This document shows, piece by piece, positions 33,430 through 42,145 of a stretch of 64,000 bases of DNA (its first letter is position 1; each line of letters starts with the position of its first letter). The notes below the pieces were generated by a model. The model worked only from the letters and a program-made list of their open reading frames with translations, did not search any database and was not told where the DNA came from. The position numbers and the translations under genes are program-made. This DNA comes from an uncultured Clostridia bacterium (GTDB taxonomy: Bacteria > Bacillota > Clostridia > Oscillospirales > Acutalibacteraceae), in the NCBI GenBank assembly GCA_944384905.1, contig CALWVE010000006.1, positions 1 through 64,000 on the forward strand, in the 5' to 3' direction.

Positions 33430-34146
33430 TCATTCGCCTACCGTGAATTCCGCCGCCAGCAGATAGGTTTCGGTGCGTTCTCCCCACCGAGCCTCCACAG
33501 GCTGCACCACACGGTAATGCCCCTGCGGCAATACGCCGCAGACATTGGCCCACACAGCCGTAAACTGCATAATATGCCCGGCCTCCAGCTCGTGCCCGGC
33601 TGTTTCCAGCGTTTCTTCTTCCGAAAGCCGGATCAGATCATACCACGCGCCGCCCATTTCCTGCTGAACGGCCGCGCCTTCCAGACAAACCAGCTGTGCC
33701 AGCGACTCATTATGCAGGCGCAGGGCAACAGATGCCGGCGTACAGGTTTCGGAAACCGCTTCCAGCCAAATTCCGTCCGGGGTATTGATCGCCTGTGTGG
33801 TTGTTTTGCCAGGCTGGGCGGCTGTTTCGTCGCTGAACAGATACAGCTTGCTCACAAACGGGCGGCCGTTGCGGTCGTTGCCCTGGCAAACCGCCTGCAC
33901 GCGGCAGCCTGCCGAAACGGCATCCACCGAAGCATACGCGCTGGGCACATAGCCCGTTATATCCGAAAGCGTGATCTCCCGGGTGCCTTCCGCCGTTTCC
34001 ACGCAAAGCACCACGCCCCATTCGGAATCAAACCGCTCGGTGACCGTTCCCGTAAACGTTTCCACGGGCGGAACGCATCCGCCGAGCACCAGGACCAGCA
34101 AAAGCAGCAGCACGCCCGCCGCGCGCCGGTATGCTCCCCGTTTCAT
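33430..34146 (-). CDS. Lipoprotein with a C-terminal Ig-like domain, unknown function
   Basis: A 238-residue predicted lipoprotein: RRAAGVLLLLLVLVLGGC gives a lipobox with Cys24. The first half contains a small beta-barrel-like stretch (FTGTVTERFDSEWGVVLCVE), and the last 120 residues look like an immunoglobulin-like sandwich ending in LPQGHYRVVQPVEARWGERT, a pattern seen in Clostridia surface lipoproteins. It overlaps the glgB stop by four bases (ATGA), so it is coupled to glycogen branching enzyme, an odd pairing of a surface lipoprotein with a cytoplasmic enzyme. Confidence 0.7.
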   Translation of the reverse strand: MKRGAYRRAAGVLLLLLVLVLGGCVPPVETFTGTVTERFDSEWGVVLCVETAEGTREITLSDITGYVPSAYASVDAVSAGCRVQAVCQGNDRNGRPFVSKLYLFSDETAAQPGKTTTQAINTPDGIWLEAVSETCTPASVALRLHNESLAQLVCLEGAAVQQEMGGAWYDLIRLSEEETLETAGHELEAGHIMQFTAVWANVCGVLPQGHYRVVQPVEARWGERTETYLLAAEFTVGE

Positions 34147-35954
34147 CGCTTTTTGTCCGGCGTCACGGACTGGCGCAATAAGATACCTGTGTAGCGGGGC
34201 AGATCGATGCGCACGGTTCCGTTTTCATCCGGATGCAGCATGATTTCTTCCTGTTTGGATGCTCCGCCCCAGGTCTGCCAGTCGGTATTCAGCAAAAGGG
34301 TCAGCGGCGCTGTACTGCCGGTTTTCAGCCGGTACGCGCCGTGCGCCGTATCGGAAAGATTCAGCACCGTAATCAGCTGTTCGCCTTCTTTTCGGCGGGC
34401 AAAGGCATAGATACAGCTGGTTTCGGCGTGACAATCGAGCCATTCAAAACCTTCGGGCGTGTAATCGCCCTGCCACAGCGCGGCGTTTTCCTGATACAAA
34501 GCATTCAGCTTACGGATATAGCGATGGAATGCGTCGTGAATGGGGAAGCGCAGAATCTCCCAATCCTGCTCGCGGGTTTCGTCCCACTCGCGCAGCTGGC
34601 CGAACTCGCTGCCCATAAAATTGAGTTTCTTGCCCGGATGCATCATCATGTATAAGTAAAGCGCGCGCGCCTGCGGGAATTTATCTTCGTAGTCGCCGTA
34701 CATCTTTTGCAGAATCGTGGCTTTTCCGTGGACATTTTCATCGTGGGAAAGCGGCAGCAGATACGTTTCGCGCGGGAAATACAGCATCGAAAACGTGAGC
34801 TTATGATAGTGCTTACTGCGCTTTTCGGGCGGGGTACGGAAAAAGTCGAGCGTGTCGTTCATCCAGCCCATATCCCACTTATAATCAAAGCCCAGGCCGC
34901 CCGCTTCCACCGGGTGCGTCACGCCGGGATACTGCGTGGAATCCTCCGCGATCAGCATACAGCCGGGGCAGCGCTGTTTAAGCCCCGCATTCATCACGCG
35001 CAGAAATGCCTCGCCGTCGCGATTGACACCGCGGTTTTCGTCGCCTTGCCAATACAGAATACGGCTGATAGCGTCCATACGCAGGCCGTCAAAATGAAAT
35101 TTTTCCAGCCAGAACCAGGCCGACGACTGCAAAAAGCTGCGCACTTCCCCGCGGGAATGCATGAAATTGCAGCTTCCCCATTCGCTAACGCCTACGTCCG
35201 GATGGGGATACTCATACAGGTTGGTGCCGTCGAAACGGGCAAGGCCGTAATCATCCAGTGCAAAATGCACCGGCACAAAATCGAGCAGCACGCCTATACC
35301 GGCCTGATGGCACAGATCGATCAGACGCATCAGCTGCTGCGCCGTACCGTAGCGCGAAGTGGGGCTGAAATACCCCGTGTTCTGGTAGCCCCAGGAGGAA
35401 TCGCACGGATGCTCGCAGATCGGCATCAGTTCAATATAGTTGTAACCGTTTTCCTTGACATATTCGATCAGCTCGGGGGCAATCGCATCGTAGGTAAACC
35501 AGCCGTTCGGATCGTCGGGATTGCTTTTCCACGAGCCGAGATGCACTTCATAGATATTCAGCGGCGCACAAAGCCGGTTATCCCGCCCGCGCACCCAGGC
35601 GTCGTCGTGAAATGTGTAATCGGAAAGATCGCGTATGATTGAGGCCGAGGCGGGGCGAAGCTCCATGCCGTAGCCATACGGGTCGCAGTGATCCACTTCG
35701 CTGCCATCCGCTCCAAAAATTTTATATTTATACATCATACCGGGTTTGGCTTCCGGCACGGTGCAGGCATAAAAATTGCCGTCGTAAATCTTTTCCATGG
35801 GCTGACCCTGCCAGCCGTTCCATTCGCCGATCAGGCTGACCGCGCGGGCGGACGGGGCAAACACACGAAACGTCACGCCGTTTTCGGCCACATGTGCGCC
35901 CAGAAAATCGGCCGCGTCAAACGCCTTTCCGGCATAAAAAGCCTGAAAATCCAT
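34143..35954 (-). CDS. glgB: 1,4-alpha-glucan branching enzyme GlgB
   Basis: A 603-residue GH13 enzyme that creates alpha-1,6 branches in glycogen. An N-terminal CBM48 domain (VTFRVFAPSARAVSLIGEWN) precedes the barrel with ELMPICEHPCDSSWGYQNTG, the nucleophile Asp in DGLRMDAIS, the acid/base Glu in LIAEDST and the third acid in LSHDENVHGK. A C-terminal beta domain ends with TGILLRQS. It is about 30 residues shorter than E. coli GlgB but complete. Its promoter (35987-36015) is divergent from that of the AT-rich gene at 36165. It works with GlgP encoded at 56314-58716. Confidence 0.93.
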   Translation of the reverse strand: MDFQAFYAGKAFDAADFLGAHVAENGVTFRVFAPSARAVSLIGEWNGWQGQPMEKIYDGNFYACTVPEAKPGMMYKYKIFGADGSEVDHCDPYGYGMELRPASASIIRDLSDYTFHDDAWVRGRDNRLCAPLNIYEVHLGSWKSNPDDPNGWFTYDAIAPELIEYVKENGYNYIELMPICEHPCDSSWGYQNTGYFSPTSRYGTAQQLMRLIDLCHQAGIGVLLDFVPVHFALDDYGLARFDGTNLYEYPHPDVGVSEWGSCNFMHSRGEVRSFLQSSAWFWLEKFHFDGLRMDAISRILYWQGDENRGVNRDGEAFLRVMNAGLKQRCPGCMLIAEDSTQYPGVTHPVEAGGLGFDYKWDMGWMNDTLDFFRTPPEKRSKHYHKLTFSMLYFPRETYLLPLSHDENVHGKATILQKMYGDYEDKFPQARALYLYMMMHPGKKLNFMGSEFGQLREWDETREQDWEILRFPIHDAFHRYIRKLNALYQENAALWQGDYTPEGFEWLDCHAETSCIYAFARRKEGEQLITVLNLSDTAHGAYRLKTGSTAPLTLLLNTDWQTWGGASKQEEIMLHPDENGTVRIDLPRYTGILLRQSVTPDKKR

Positions 35955-35986
35955 CGTTTTTCCTCCTCCGGATATTCTTTACTTAG

Positions 35987-36015
35987 ATTATACACGAATA
36001 ATTTCTTGTTGTCTA
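35987..36015 (-). promoter_or_regulatory. Promoter of glgB
   Basis: TAGACA (-35, 36010-36015), 17-bp spacer, TATAAT (-10, 35987-35992) on the minus strand. The -35 box lies within a 9-bp inverted repeat (TTGTCTATT at 36009-36017, AATAGACAA at 36055-36063) whose other arm is the -35 of the divergent promoter. Confidence 0.8.
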
Positions 36016-36056
36016 TTTTAATATTTTGTTTTATATAAATTTGTAATTTTTTACAA

Positions 36057-36085
36057 TAGACAAATTTGGAAATATATGGTATTAT
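36057..36085 (+). promoter_or_regulatory. Promoter of the AT-rich secreted protein gene
   Basis: TAGACA (-35, 36057-36062), 17-bp spacer, TATTAT (-10, 36080-36085), mirror image of the glgB promoter. Confidence 0.75.
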
Positions 36086-36164
36086 TTTTACGTAGATTTT
36101 ACCAATAGATTACATTGCGTATACGTAAGTAATAAAAATCAAACTAAAGAAAGGACTATTTAGT

Positions 36165-36941
36165 ATGAAAAAATTAACTGCTGTTTTTCTATGCCTATGC
36201 ATTCTTTTATCTTTTTCGGGATTTAAAGCAGAAGCCTCAGTAATAAATGACCTTAGTAGATATAATTTGAGCACTTTGAATCTTGTAAAGAACACAGTTT
36301 TAGCAAATCAAACTGATACGGATTCTTTTGAATATGAATACGTAGTAAACGGTTCTGATGTTATGTTGTTAGGTACTCGTACAGAGCCTGATGGATCTAT
36401 TACAAAAGATTGGATTATTCCTTTTGTAATAGATACAAACGGTTATGCTCAAAATGCTTTTTCTTATATGCAATCTCTTCATGATAACATCGGCACCATT
36501 TCACCTATGAATGTATATGTACCTGTAACAAAGGACGGCATTACTCTTAGGGTAAGAGGTAGTTATTATAGTGCATATTCCTATTTGATGGGTAAAAATT
36601 ATTTTAGACCCACTACACTTTCAGCCTACTACTCGACAAGCAATTCTTCTGTAGATGCTGGATATTTGTATGCGGCATATTATACAGATGGAGACTTATA
36701 CACCATTGCTTCTAATACCTTAATTGAAAGTGATTACTCTAAAACACGAACTATAAACCAATCTTCTCCAGTTAACGGCCGTGCTTATAATACAAGTATG
36801 GGTTATTCTTCTACTCAAGGACTGTTTTGTTTCGATCCATATCGACATGGTGGTTCTGTATACGGAGAACTCGAATATACTTATAACGGCTCTTACAGAA
36901 TTCTTAAATTTGATGGAGCCTACAACGTTTTTACTCCATAA
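36165..36941 (+). CDS. AT-rich secreted protein of unknown function
   Basis: A 258-residue exported protein with a clear signal peptide (KKLTAVFLCLCILLSFSG then FKAEAS). The mature part is rich in Tyr, Ser, Thr and Asn (LRVRGSYYSAYSYLMGKNYF, TTLSAYYSTSNSSVDAG) and appears mostly beta. I do not recognise it. The gene is far more AT-rich than its surroundings and uses A/T-ending codons, which points to recent transfer. Tyr/Ser-rich small secreted proteins of this kind can be surface or antagonistic factors, but no partner or immunity-like gene can be assigned with confidence. Confidence 0.75.
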   Translation: MKKLTAVFLCLCILLSFSGFKAEASVINDLSRYNLSTLNLVKNTVLANQTDTDSFEYEYVVNGSDVMLLGTRTEPDGSITKDWIIPFVIDTNGYAQNAFSYMQSLHDNIGTISPMNVYVPVTKDGITLRVRGSYYSAYSYLMGKNYFRPTTLSAYYSTSNSSVDAGYLYAAYYTDGDLYTIASNTLIESDYSKTRTINQSSPVNGRAYNTSMGYSSTQGLFCFDPYRHGGSVYGELEYTYNGSYRILKFDGAYNVFTP

Positions 36942-36972
36942 TTTTTATTAAACAAAGGGGTCGATATTAGGT

Positions 36973-37794
36973 ATGAATAAAATTCAACGTATGAGTAAAA
37001 TTCAACGTATTTGTTTTCTTTTACTGTTTCTTATGGCATTTCAGCTGTGTGCCTGCAAAGAGACAAGAGCAAATACTTCATCATCTTCCGAAACGCTGGT
37101 GAATCCGGTAGACGGCTTAAGCTGGGGTATGACGCAGGATGAAGCGCTGGCGGCACTGCCGGAATCGTGCTCCTTTAAAGATACCAATACCATGGGACAG
37201 CGCACGGTCACAACCGTAGAGGGTTTCACGGGCACGCTGTTCAATCATACGGTCGACCCCGAAAAAGAGTGCTTTTTAAGACTGGAATTCCGTCAGCCAC
37301 TCTCCTATGAGGGCGTAACGCACGAGCCGGTTCTGGAAAACCTCACCGCCTGGGTTGCTTGTGATGACATTGACAAGCTGAAAGAGGCCGTTTCCCAGGC
37401 CATGGGCAAACCGGTCTATGAAGCGGAAGGCGGTTTGGGCGGCGTAGGCCCCACAAACCTGGAGGCGGCTTACACCTTCGTGTGGCAGCCAACCGGCAGC
37501 GGTATCCAGCAGTACGGCGAAGAAGTGGAATGCCTGGCCGCCGCAATGTACGGCATCTACTACGGCGGGAATTTTCCGGACGGCGGCGATTTGACGAACA
37601 TCACCACCATTGAGGAGCTGGGCGAGCTGAACCTGAAAAACACAGAGGAAGTGCGCAAGCAAGCCGCTTACGAGGCAGCACGCGCCGGGCAGATCGAGGT
37701 ATATGATTATACCGAATTAAAAGGTATTGCGGTCATCAAAATGAAAGCCGGACTGCCCGTCATGGCGGAAGCAGCCGAGTCTCATCTGAAATAA
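36973..37794 (+). CDS. Lipoprotein of unknown function with a chimeric gene
   Basis: A 273-residue predicted lipoprotein; the leader RICFLLLFLMAFQLCACKE carries the lipobox (LCAC). Residues 45-150 contain PVDGLSWGMTQDEALAALPE, a pattern of small Clostridia lipoproteins with a Gly-Met-Thr-x-x-E helix. The first 110 bp of the gene are AT-rich like the previous gene, while the rest returns to the GC-rich composition of the chromosome. The start region holds a tandem repeat (KIQRMSKIQR), so a start at ATG 36991 is also possible. The junction suggests that the 5' end was replaced by incoming DNA. Confidence 0.7.
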   Translation: MNKIQRMSKIQRICFLLLFLMAFQLCACKETRANTSSSSETLVNPVDGLSWGMTQDEALAALPESCSFKDTNTMGQRTVTTVEGFTGTLFNHTVDPEKECFLRLEFRQPLSYEGVTHEPVLENLTAWVACDDIDKLKEAVSQAMGKPVYEAEGGLGGVGPTNLEAAYTFVWQPTGSGIQQYGEEVECLAAAMYGIYYGGNFPDGGDLTNITTIEELGELNLKNTEEVRKQAAYEAARAGQIEVYDYTELKGIAVIKMKAGLPVMAEAAESHLK

Positions 37795-37811
37795 CGCAAA
37801 ACATAAAAACG

Positions 37812-37836
37812 AAAGCGCCGGGCAACCGGCGCTTTT
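37812..37836. terminator. Terminator between convergent genes
   Basis: AAAGCGCCGG (37812-37821), loop GCAA, CCGGCGCTTT (37826-37835), T-rich on the plus side. Confidence 0.85.
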
Positions 37837-37844
37837 GCTTTATT

Positions 37845-38492
37845 TTAGGGTGCTTCCCCCTTTCCCTGGTTATAAAGGGTTTCGTTTTGATAATACGCAG
37901 ACGACTTCATCTCCAGCGGCCTCAGCCACTCATAGCCGGGTGTGGACCCTGACATGTTCATCATCCCCGCCTGCAGTGAGGCCTGGTCGTTCCACGGCTG
38001 CACCAGATCACCGTAACGGGCGCGAAGTTCTTCCAAAATACCCTCGGTGTCGCGCCCTTCCAGCGAAAGGAACACACGGTAGCCCAGCTCTTCATCCAGC
38101 ATCAGCATCGCCTGAACACGGTAGCTTTTTGTCTTCGTCCATTCCTGCTCGAAGCAGGCCCGGATCTCGCGCCAACTCTGCGCGGCTTCATTGAGTGAAT
38201 AACGTACCCGGCGCAGGCTGGTAAACGGTTTTTCCGAATCGGCAGAACATAGTTTCTCCCAGTATTCCAGCGAATGCAGGCTGTCTCTTGTAACATAGAG
38301 TATCCCGTCGTTCATGCGAGCGCCGGCGAAATCTTCCGGCGCCGTCCCGTTATACCCGGCTTCAATCAGTGAACTCCAGTGTTCGTATGTCACGGTTGGG
38401 GTATTGTATGCATGATCCCACAGGAAAAATGCCGTAGTAGCCAACACCGCCCCTGCGCCCAACAAACATAAAAATCGGACACGAAGCTTCAC
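37845..38492 (-). CDS. Membrane-anchored protein, tandem paralogue 1
   Basis: A 215-residue protein with one N-terminal hydrophobic segment (FLCLLGAGAVLATTAFFLWD), so it is secreted or membrane-anchored. The rest contains an ILYVTRDSLHSLEYWEKL motif, a helical WREIRACFEQEWTKTKSYRV segment, a RVFLSLEGRDTEGILEELRARYGD segment, and the C-terminus MKSSAYYQNETLYNQGKGEAP. The gene begins with GTG and overlaps the stop of its upstream paralogue by four bases. Function unknown. The motif order matches the neighbour throughout, at moderate identity except at the C-terminus. Confidence 0.7.
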   Translation of the reverse strand: MKLRVRFLCLLGAGAVLATTAFFLWDHAYNTPTVTYEHWSSLIEAGYNGTAPEDFAGARMNDGILYVTRDSLHSLEYWEKLCSADSEKPFTSLRRVRYSLNEAAQSWREIRACFEQEWTKTKSYRVQAMLMLDEELGYRVFLSLEGRDTEGILEELRARYGDLVQPWNDQASLQAGMMNMSGSTPGYEWLRPLEMKSSAYYQNETLYNQGKGEAP

Positions 38493-39205
38493 GGCGCCTC
38501 ACCCTTTCCCTGATTGTAGAGCCGTTCGTTTTGAAGATAGGCAGATGATTTCATATCCAGCGGTAAGAACGGTTTCATCGATTCCCCGACGGAAGGCCCT
38601 ATTTCGGCGTGCGGGCCGAGCGTCGTCAGTTCCCACAGAGCCGCGTCGTTCCACGGCTGAATGATCTCACCGAAACGCTCTTTGAGCATTTTCCAGATGA
38701 TTTCAGCGTCCCGCCCCCACAGCCGGACATGCATACGATAACCGAGCAGTTTGCCGTCTTTTGGCGGCGTCACCGACGGCTGATAAGCGTCCCGCGGATA
38801 GATAAACTCTTCATCAGAAGTTTTCGTAATCTCCGAGGCAAGATCCTGCGCAAAGGCCGTCTGCACACGGTAAGAATACTGTGTGCTCCATTCCCCCTGC
38901 AAGAGCGCCGCGGCTTGTGTATATGCGCTTTGAACTTCATCCAGCGAAAATTCGACCTCCACCAGCCGATTATACACGCCCACACGCGGAAGATCGAGCA
39001 TTCTGCTCCAATAATCAAAGGAATGATGGTTTTCACGTGTAACATACAAAATCGGCTCGCCCTTACAAAAACCTGCAAACGTATCCGGGAGCGTATCCGG
39101 CTGCTGAACATCCCGTTTCGGGGGCGTTTCCCAGCGCACAAAAGCCACGCTCACCGCCATCACACCAATAAATAGCAAGCACAAAAAGCAAATTGTGTAT
39201 TTCAT
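38489..39205 (-). CDS. Membrane-anchored protein, tandem paralogue 2
   Basis: A 238-residue protein with an N-terminal hydrophobic anchor (ICFLLCLLF-like, FIGVMAVSVAFVRW). It shares with the next gene the blocks ILYVTRENHHSFDYWSRM, QGEWSTQYSYRVQTAF, LWGRDAEIIWKMLKERFGEI, IQPWNDAALWEL and the C-terminus MKSSAYLQNERLYNQGKGEAP. I start it at ATG 39205, which has AGGGAGGG; an upstream ATG has none. The last eight residues are identical in both paralogues, suggesting conserved function or gene conversion. Behind a clear promoter at 39228-39256. Confidence 0.72.
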   Translation of the reverse strand: MKYTICFLCLLFIGVMAVSVAFVRWETPPKRDVQQPDTLPDTFAGFCKGEPILYVTRENHHSFDYWSRMLDLPRVGVYNRLVEVEFSLDEVQSAYTQAAALLQGEWSTQYSYRVQTAFAQDLASEITKTSDEEFIYPRDAYQPSVTPPKDGKLLGYRMHVRLWGRDAEIIWKMLKERFGEIIQPWNDAALWELTTLGPHAEIGPSVGESMKPFLPLDMKSSAYLQNERLYNQGKGEAP

Positions 39206-39227
39206 AAAACTCCCTCCCTTCAACCTC

Positions 39228-39256
39228 ATCATACAAAAATTAAGCATATTTGTCAA
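39228..39256 (-). promoter_or_regulatory. Promoter of the paralogue pair
   Basis: TTGACA (-35, 39251-39256), 17-bp spacer, TATGAT (-10, 39228-39233) on the minus strand. Confidence 0.82.
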
Positions 39257-39294
39257 CTATTCGCGCTTAAATATATATAAAATAACGAAACAAA

Positions 39295-39329
39295 GAATAA
39301 AAAGAAGCCCTCCGGCAGAACCGGAGGGC
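39295..39329 (-). terminator. Terminator of pckG
   Basis: GCCCTCCGG (39307-39315), loop CAGAA, CCGGAGGGC (39321-39329), followed on the minus strand by TTCTTTTTATTC. Confidence 0.92.
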
Positions 39330-39347
39330 CTATTCACACAGCAGAAA

Positions 39348-41126
39348 TTATTCAGCGGTGTTCTTCTTGAGGATTTCGAGCTGTTCACGCAGAGCAGCCG
39401 GGAGCTTGTCACCGAAGGTCTTGTAGAACTCTTCGATTTCAGCAGCTTCGCCAGCCCATTCTTTCTTGTCAACAGCCAGGATGCCCTTGAGGTCTTCAAT
39501 GGTGAAGTCCTTGAGGCCTTCGAGGTTGATGTCTTCAGCCTTGGGCAGGAAGCCGATCGGGGTTTCCACAGCGTCGGCAGTGCCGTCGCAGCGGCCGAGG
39601 ATCCATTCAACAACACGCATGTTGTCGCCGAAGCCGGGCCAAATGAAGTGGCCGTTTTCGTCCACACGGAACCAGTTGACATTGAAGATCTTCGGAGCCT
39701 TGTCGCCCAAGACCTTGCCCATGTCAATCCAGTGCTGGAAGTAGTCGCCCATGTTGTAGCCGCAGAAGGGCTTCATGGCCATCGGGTCATGACGCAGCAC
39801 GCCCACAGCGCCGGTAGCAGCAGCGGTGGTTTCGGAAGCGCAAACAGAACCCATGAATACACCGTGGTTCCAGTCGCGGGACTGATACACCAGCGGAGTG
39901 GTCTTCTGACGGCGGCCGCCGAAGATGATAGCGGAGATCGGCACGCCTTCGCCCTTATCGAATTCGGGGCTTACGCAGGGGCAGTTCTTAGCCGGAGCAG
40001 TGAAGCGGCTGTTCGGATGAGCCAGCTTGTTGCCAGCAGCGGTGTATTCAACACCGTTTACTTCGGTGCCCTTCCATTCAACAGCGTTGACAGGCGGGTT
40101 CTTGTCGAGGCCTTCCCACCACACGGTGTTGTCGTCTTTGTTCAGAGCAACGTTGGTGAAGATGGTGCCCTTGCGGGTCGTGGCCAGAGCGTTCGGGTTG
40201 GACTTAGCGTTGGTACCCGGAGCTACGCCGAAGAATCCGTTTTCGGGGTTGATGGCATACAGACGGCCATCCTTGCCGGGACGCATCCAAGCGATGTCAT
40301 CGCCAACGGTCCAGACTTTGTAGCCCTTTTCACGATAGCCTTCCGGCGGGATCATCATGGCCAGGTTGGTCTTGCCGCAAGCGGACGGGAAGGCGGCGGT
40401 TACATACTTAACTTCGCCCTGCGGATTCTCAACACCGAGGATCAGCATGTGCTCAGCCATCCAGCCTTCGTTCTTGGCCTGATAGGAAGCGATACGCAGA
40501 GCAAAGCACTTTTTGCCCAGCAGCACGTTTCCGCCGTAACCGGAGTTTACGGAAATGATATAGTTATCCTGCGGGAAGTGGCAGATATATCTCTTTTCTT
40601 CATCGATGTCGCAGCGGCTGTGCAGACCTTTTACCCAGTCGGTGCTGTCGCCCAGAACATCCCAAACCTTGGCGCCTACGCGGGTCATGATGGCCATGTT
40701 CAGAACAACATACAGGGAGTCGGTAACCTCAACGCCGATCTTGGCCAGAGGGGAACCGATCGGACCCATGGAATAGGGGATGATATACATCGTACGGCCC
40801 TTGTAGCTGCCGCGAGCGATGTCAAACAGCATTTTATAGGTTTCCTGCGGATCCATCCAGTTGTTGGTGGGGCCGGCCTCTTCCTTGGTGGGGGTGCAGA
40901 TAAAGGTTCTGCCTTCTACACGAGCCACGTCGTTAACAGCGGTGCGGTGCAGATAGCAGCCGGGGAGCTTCTCCTCGTTGAGCTTCATCAGATCGCCGGA
41001 AGCGCAAGCTTCGGCACGGAACTGCTCGAGCTGAGCTTCGCTGCCGTCTACCCAAACAACTTTGTCGGGGTTGAGCAGAGCCTGCATCTCGTCGAGCCAA
41101 GTGAGTACACTCTTGTTCGTCGTCAT
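39348..41126 (-). CDS. pckG: Phosphoenolpyruvate carboxykinase (GTP)
   Basis: A 592-residue GTP-dependent PEP carboxykinase, interconverting oxaloacetate and PEP; in gut anaerobes it often runs in the carboxylating direction toward succinate or fumarate. Visible features are the P-loop AAFPSACGKTNLAMM, the metal-binding region GYGGNVLLGKKCFALRI and FGGRRQKTTPLVYQ. Length is standard for the GTP type. Transcribed alone from a promoter at 41215-41243 with its own terminator. The codon use is strongly biased, as expected for a highly expressed enzyme. Confidence 0.96.
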   Translation of the reverse strand: MTTNKSVLTWLDEMQALLNPDKVVWVDGSEAQLEQFRAEACASGDLMKLNEEKLPGCYLHRTAVNDVARVEGRTFICTPTKEEAGPTNNWMDPQETYKMLFDIARGSYKGRTMYIIPYSMGPIGSPLAKIGVEVTDSLYVVLNMAIMTRVGAKVWDVLGDSTDWVKGLHSRCDIDEEKRYICHFPQDNYIISVNSGYGGNVLLGKKCFALRIASYQAKNEGWMAEHMLILGVENPQGEVKYVTAAFPSACGKTNLAMMIPPEGYREKGYKVWTVGDDIAWMRPGKDGRLYAINPENGFFGVAPGTNAKSNPNALATTRKGTIFTNVALNKDDNTVWWEGLDKNPPVNAVEWKGTEVNGVEYTAAGNKLAHPNSRFTAPAKNCPCVSPEFDKGEGVPISAIIFGGRRQKTTPLVYQSRDWNHGVFMGSVCASETTAAATGAVGVLRHDPMAMKPFCGYNMGDYFQHWIDMGKVLGDKAPKIFNVNWFRVDENGHFIWPGFGDNMRVVEWILGRCDGTADAVETPIGFLPKAEDINLEGLKDFTIEDLKGILAVDKKEWAGEAAEIEEFYKTFGDKLPAALREQLEILKKNTAE

Positions 41127-41214
41127 GTATTTTACTCCTTTCGCCCATCAGGCATGTAATGCAATGCAAAAAGCGCCGCGGCATTGCTGCTTTAGAAAAG
41201 CGCCATTTGTGATT

Positions 41215-41243
41215 ATTGTAACACGAAGGCCGGAAATAATCAA
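41215..41243 (-). promoter_or_regulatory. Promoter of pckG
   Basis: TTGATT (-35, 41238-41243), 17-bp spacer, TACAAT (-10, 41215-41220) on the minus strand. Confidence 0.78.
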
Positions 41244-41323
41244 TCCTGTTTCGATTTTTTTACACGGCCTTGCGTCAAAAAACTTGTGAATTTTCTGTAA
41301 ACGCAGACGGAAAAACTCTTCTT

Positions 41324-41914
41324 TCAGCCCACTTCGCAGCCCATTTGAGCCGCCAGAACAGCCGCCTGCGTGAGATCGATTTTTGTCTTGCCAAGTTTGG
41401 CAAATTTCAGATCGGTGCGGGAAATATCCGCGTCTCGCAAATCGGCGTGGGTCAGGTCAGCTTCTTTGAGCACGCAGCCAACCAGGCATGCGCCTCTAAA
41501 CGTGCAATGTGAAAGATTGGCACCCGAAAAATTCGCGCCGGCGGCATCGATTCCGGAAAAATCCGTGCGGCGCAGGTCGCAGCCCTCGAAAATCACATCC
41601 CGAAACTGCCCGCCCGCAAACGTCGTGCCGGAAAGTTCCGCGCCAAACAGGCTGCTGCCGTTGAGGCGGCAGTTTTTCAGCACGGCGGCAAAAAAGTTCG
41701 CACCCGAAAACGTACAGCCGGCAAACACGCAGTCACAAATCCGCGTATCGGAAAAATCGGCAAAGGAAAAGTCGCAGTTGAGAAACCGCACGCCCCGCAG
41801 CTCTGCCGAAGCAAACGAAGCGCCGTTGAAGCGGCATTGTTCAAATTCTCCGCCCGAAAGGGTTTCCTCGGCAAAATTCTGCCCGGAATAATCGGCATGT
41901 TCCGTTTTTTCCAT
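41324..41914 (-). CDS. Pentapeptide-repeat protein
   Basis: A 196-residue protein built of about 30 tandem A(D/N)LXX-like pentapeptides (for example NCDFSFADFSDTRICDCVF and GANFSGANLSHCTFRGACL), which fold as a right-handed quadrilateral beta-helix. Such proteins mimic DNA (the Qnr and MfpA group) or have scaffold roles; this one cannot be assigned. The last 15 residues, KIDLTQAAVLAAQMGCEVG, form a short C-terminal helix seen in several Firmicutes members. It is soluble and without a signal. The downstream end lies close to pckG, and its upstream side faces a repeat cluster. Confidence 0.85.
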   Translation of the reverse strand: MEKTEHADYSGQNFAEETLSGGEFEQCRFNGASFASAELRGVRFLNCDFSFADFSDTRICDCVFAGCTFSGANFFAAVLKNCRLNGSSLFGAELSGTTFAGGQFRDVIFEGCDLRRTDFSGIDAAGANFSGANLSHCTFRGACLVGCVLKEADLTHADLRDADISRTDLKFAKLGKTKIDLTQAAVLAAQMGCEVG

Positions 41915-41989
41915 CGTAAACTCCTTTCGGCGATGTTTAGAGAAGATCCGCTCGTAACATACTGCGGCTCGCAGCTATTGTGTAGGTGC

Positions 41990-42145
41990 TGGCCATGAGC
42001 AGGGAACCCCCGGCGAGACGGGGGAGTCCCCGCTGACAAGTCGCGGATAAAGCCTCCATCAAAATCTAATCTTCTGCCGCGCGACAGAAGCAAGTGTAAA
42101 TGGAAAGCATGCCCCGTGAAGTATCCCGTGCCGGTTCGGCACCGC
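41990..42145 (+). repeat. Companion module of the intergenic repeat family (copy C)
   Basis: GGGAACCCCCGGCGAG, AGTCCCCGCTGACAAGTCGCG, TTCTGCCGCGCGACAGAAG, GTAAATGGAAAGC, CCCGTGAAGTATCCC and the hairpin GTGCCG-GTT-CGGCAC. The order is the same as at 5196-5283 and 61335-61472. 41915-42720 holds no convincing gene. Confidence 0.7.

Noticed and set aside
39195..41159. A 654-codon open frame on the plus strand
   Set aside because: Antisense to pckG, without an SD or a family match; a shadow of the strong codon bias of pckG.
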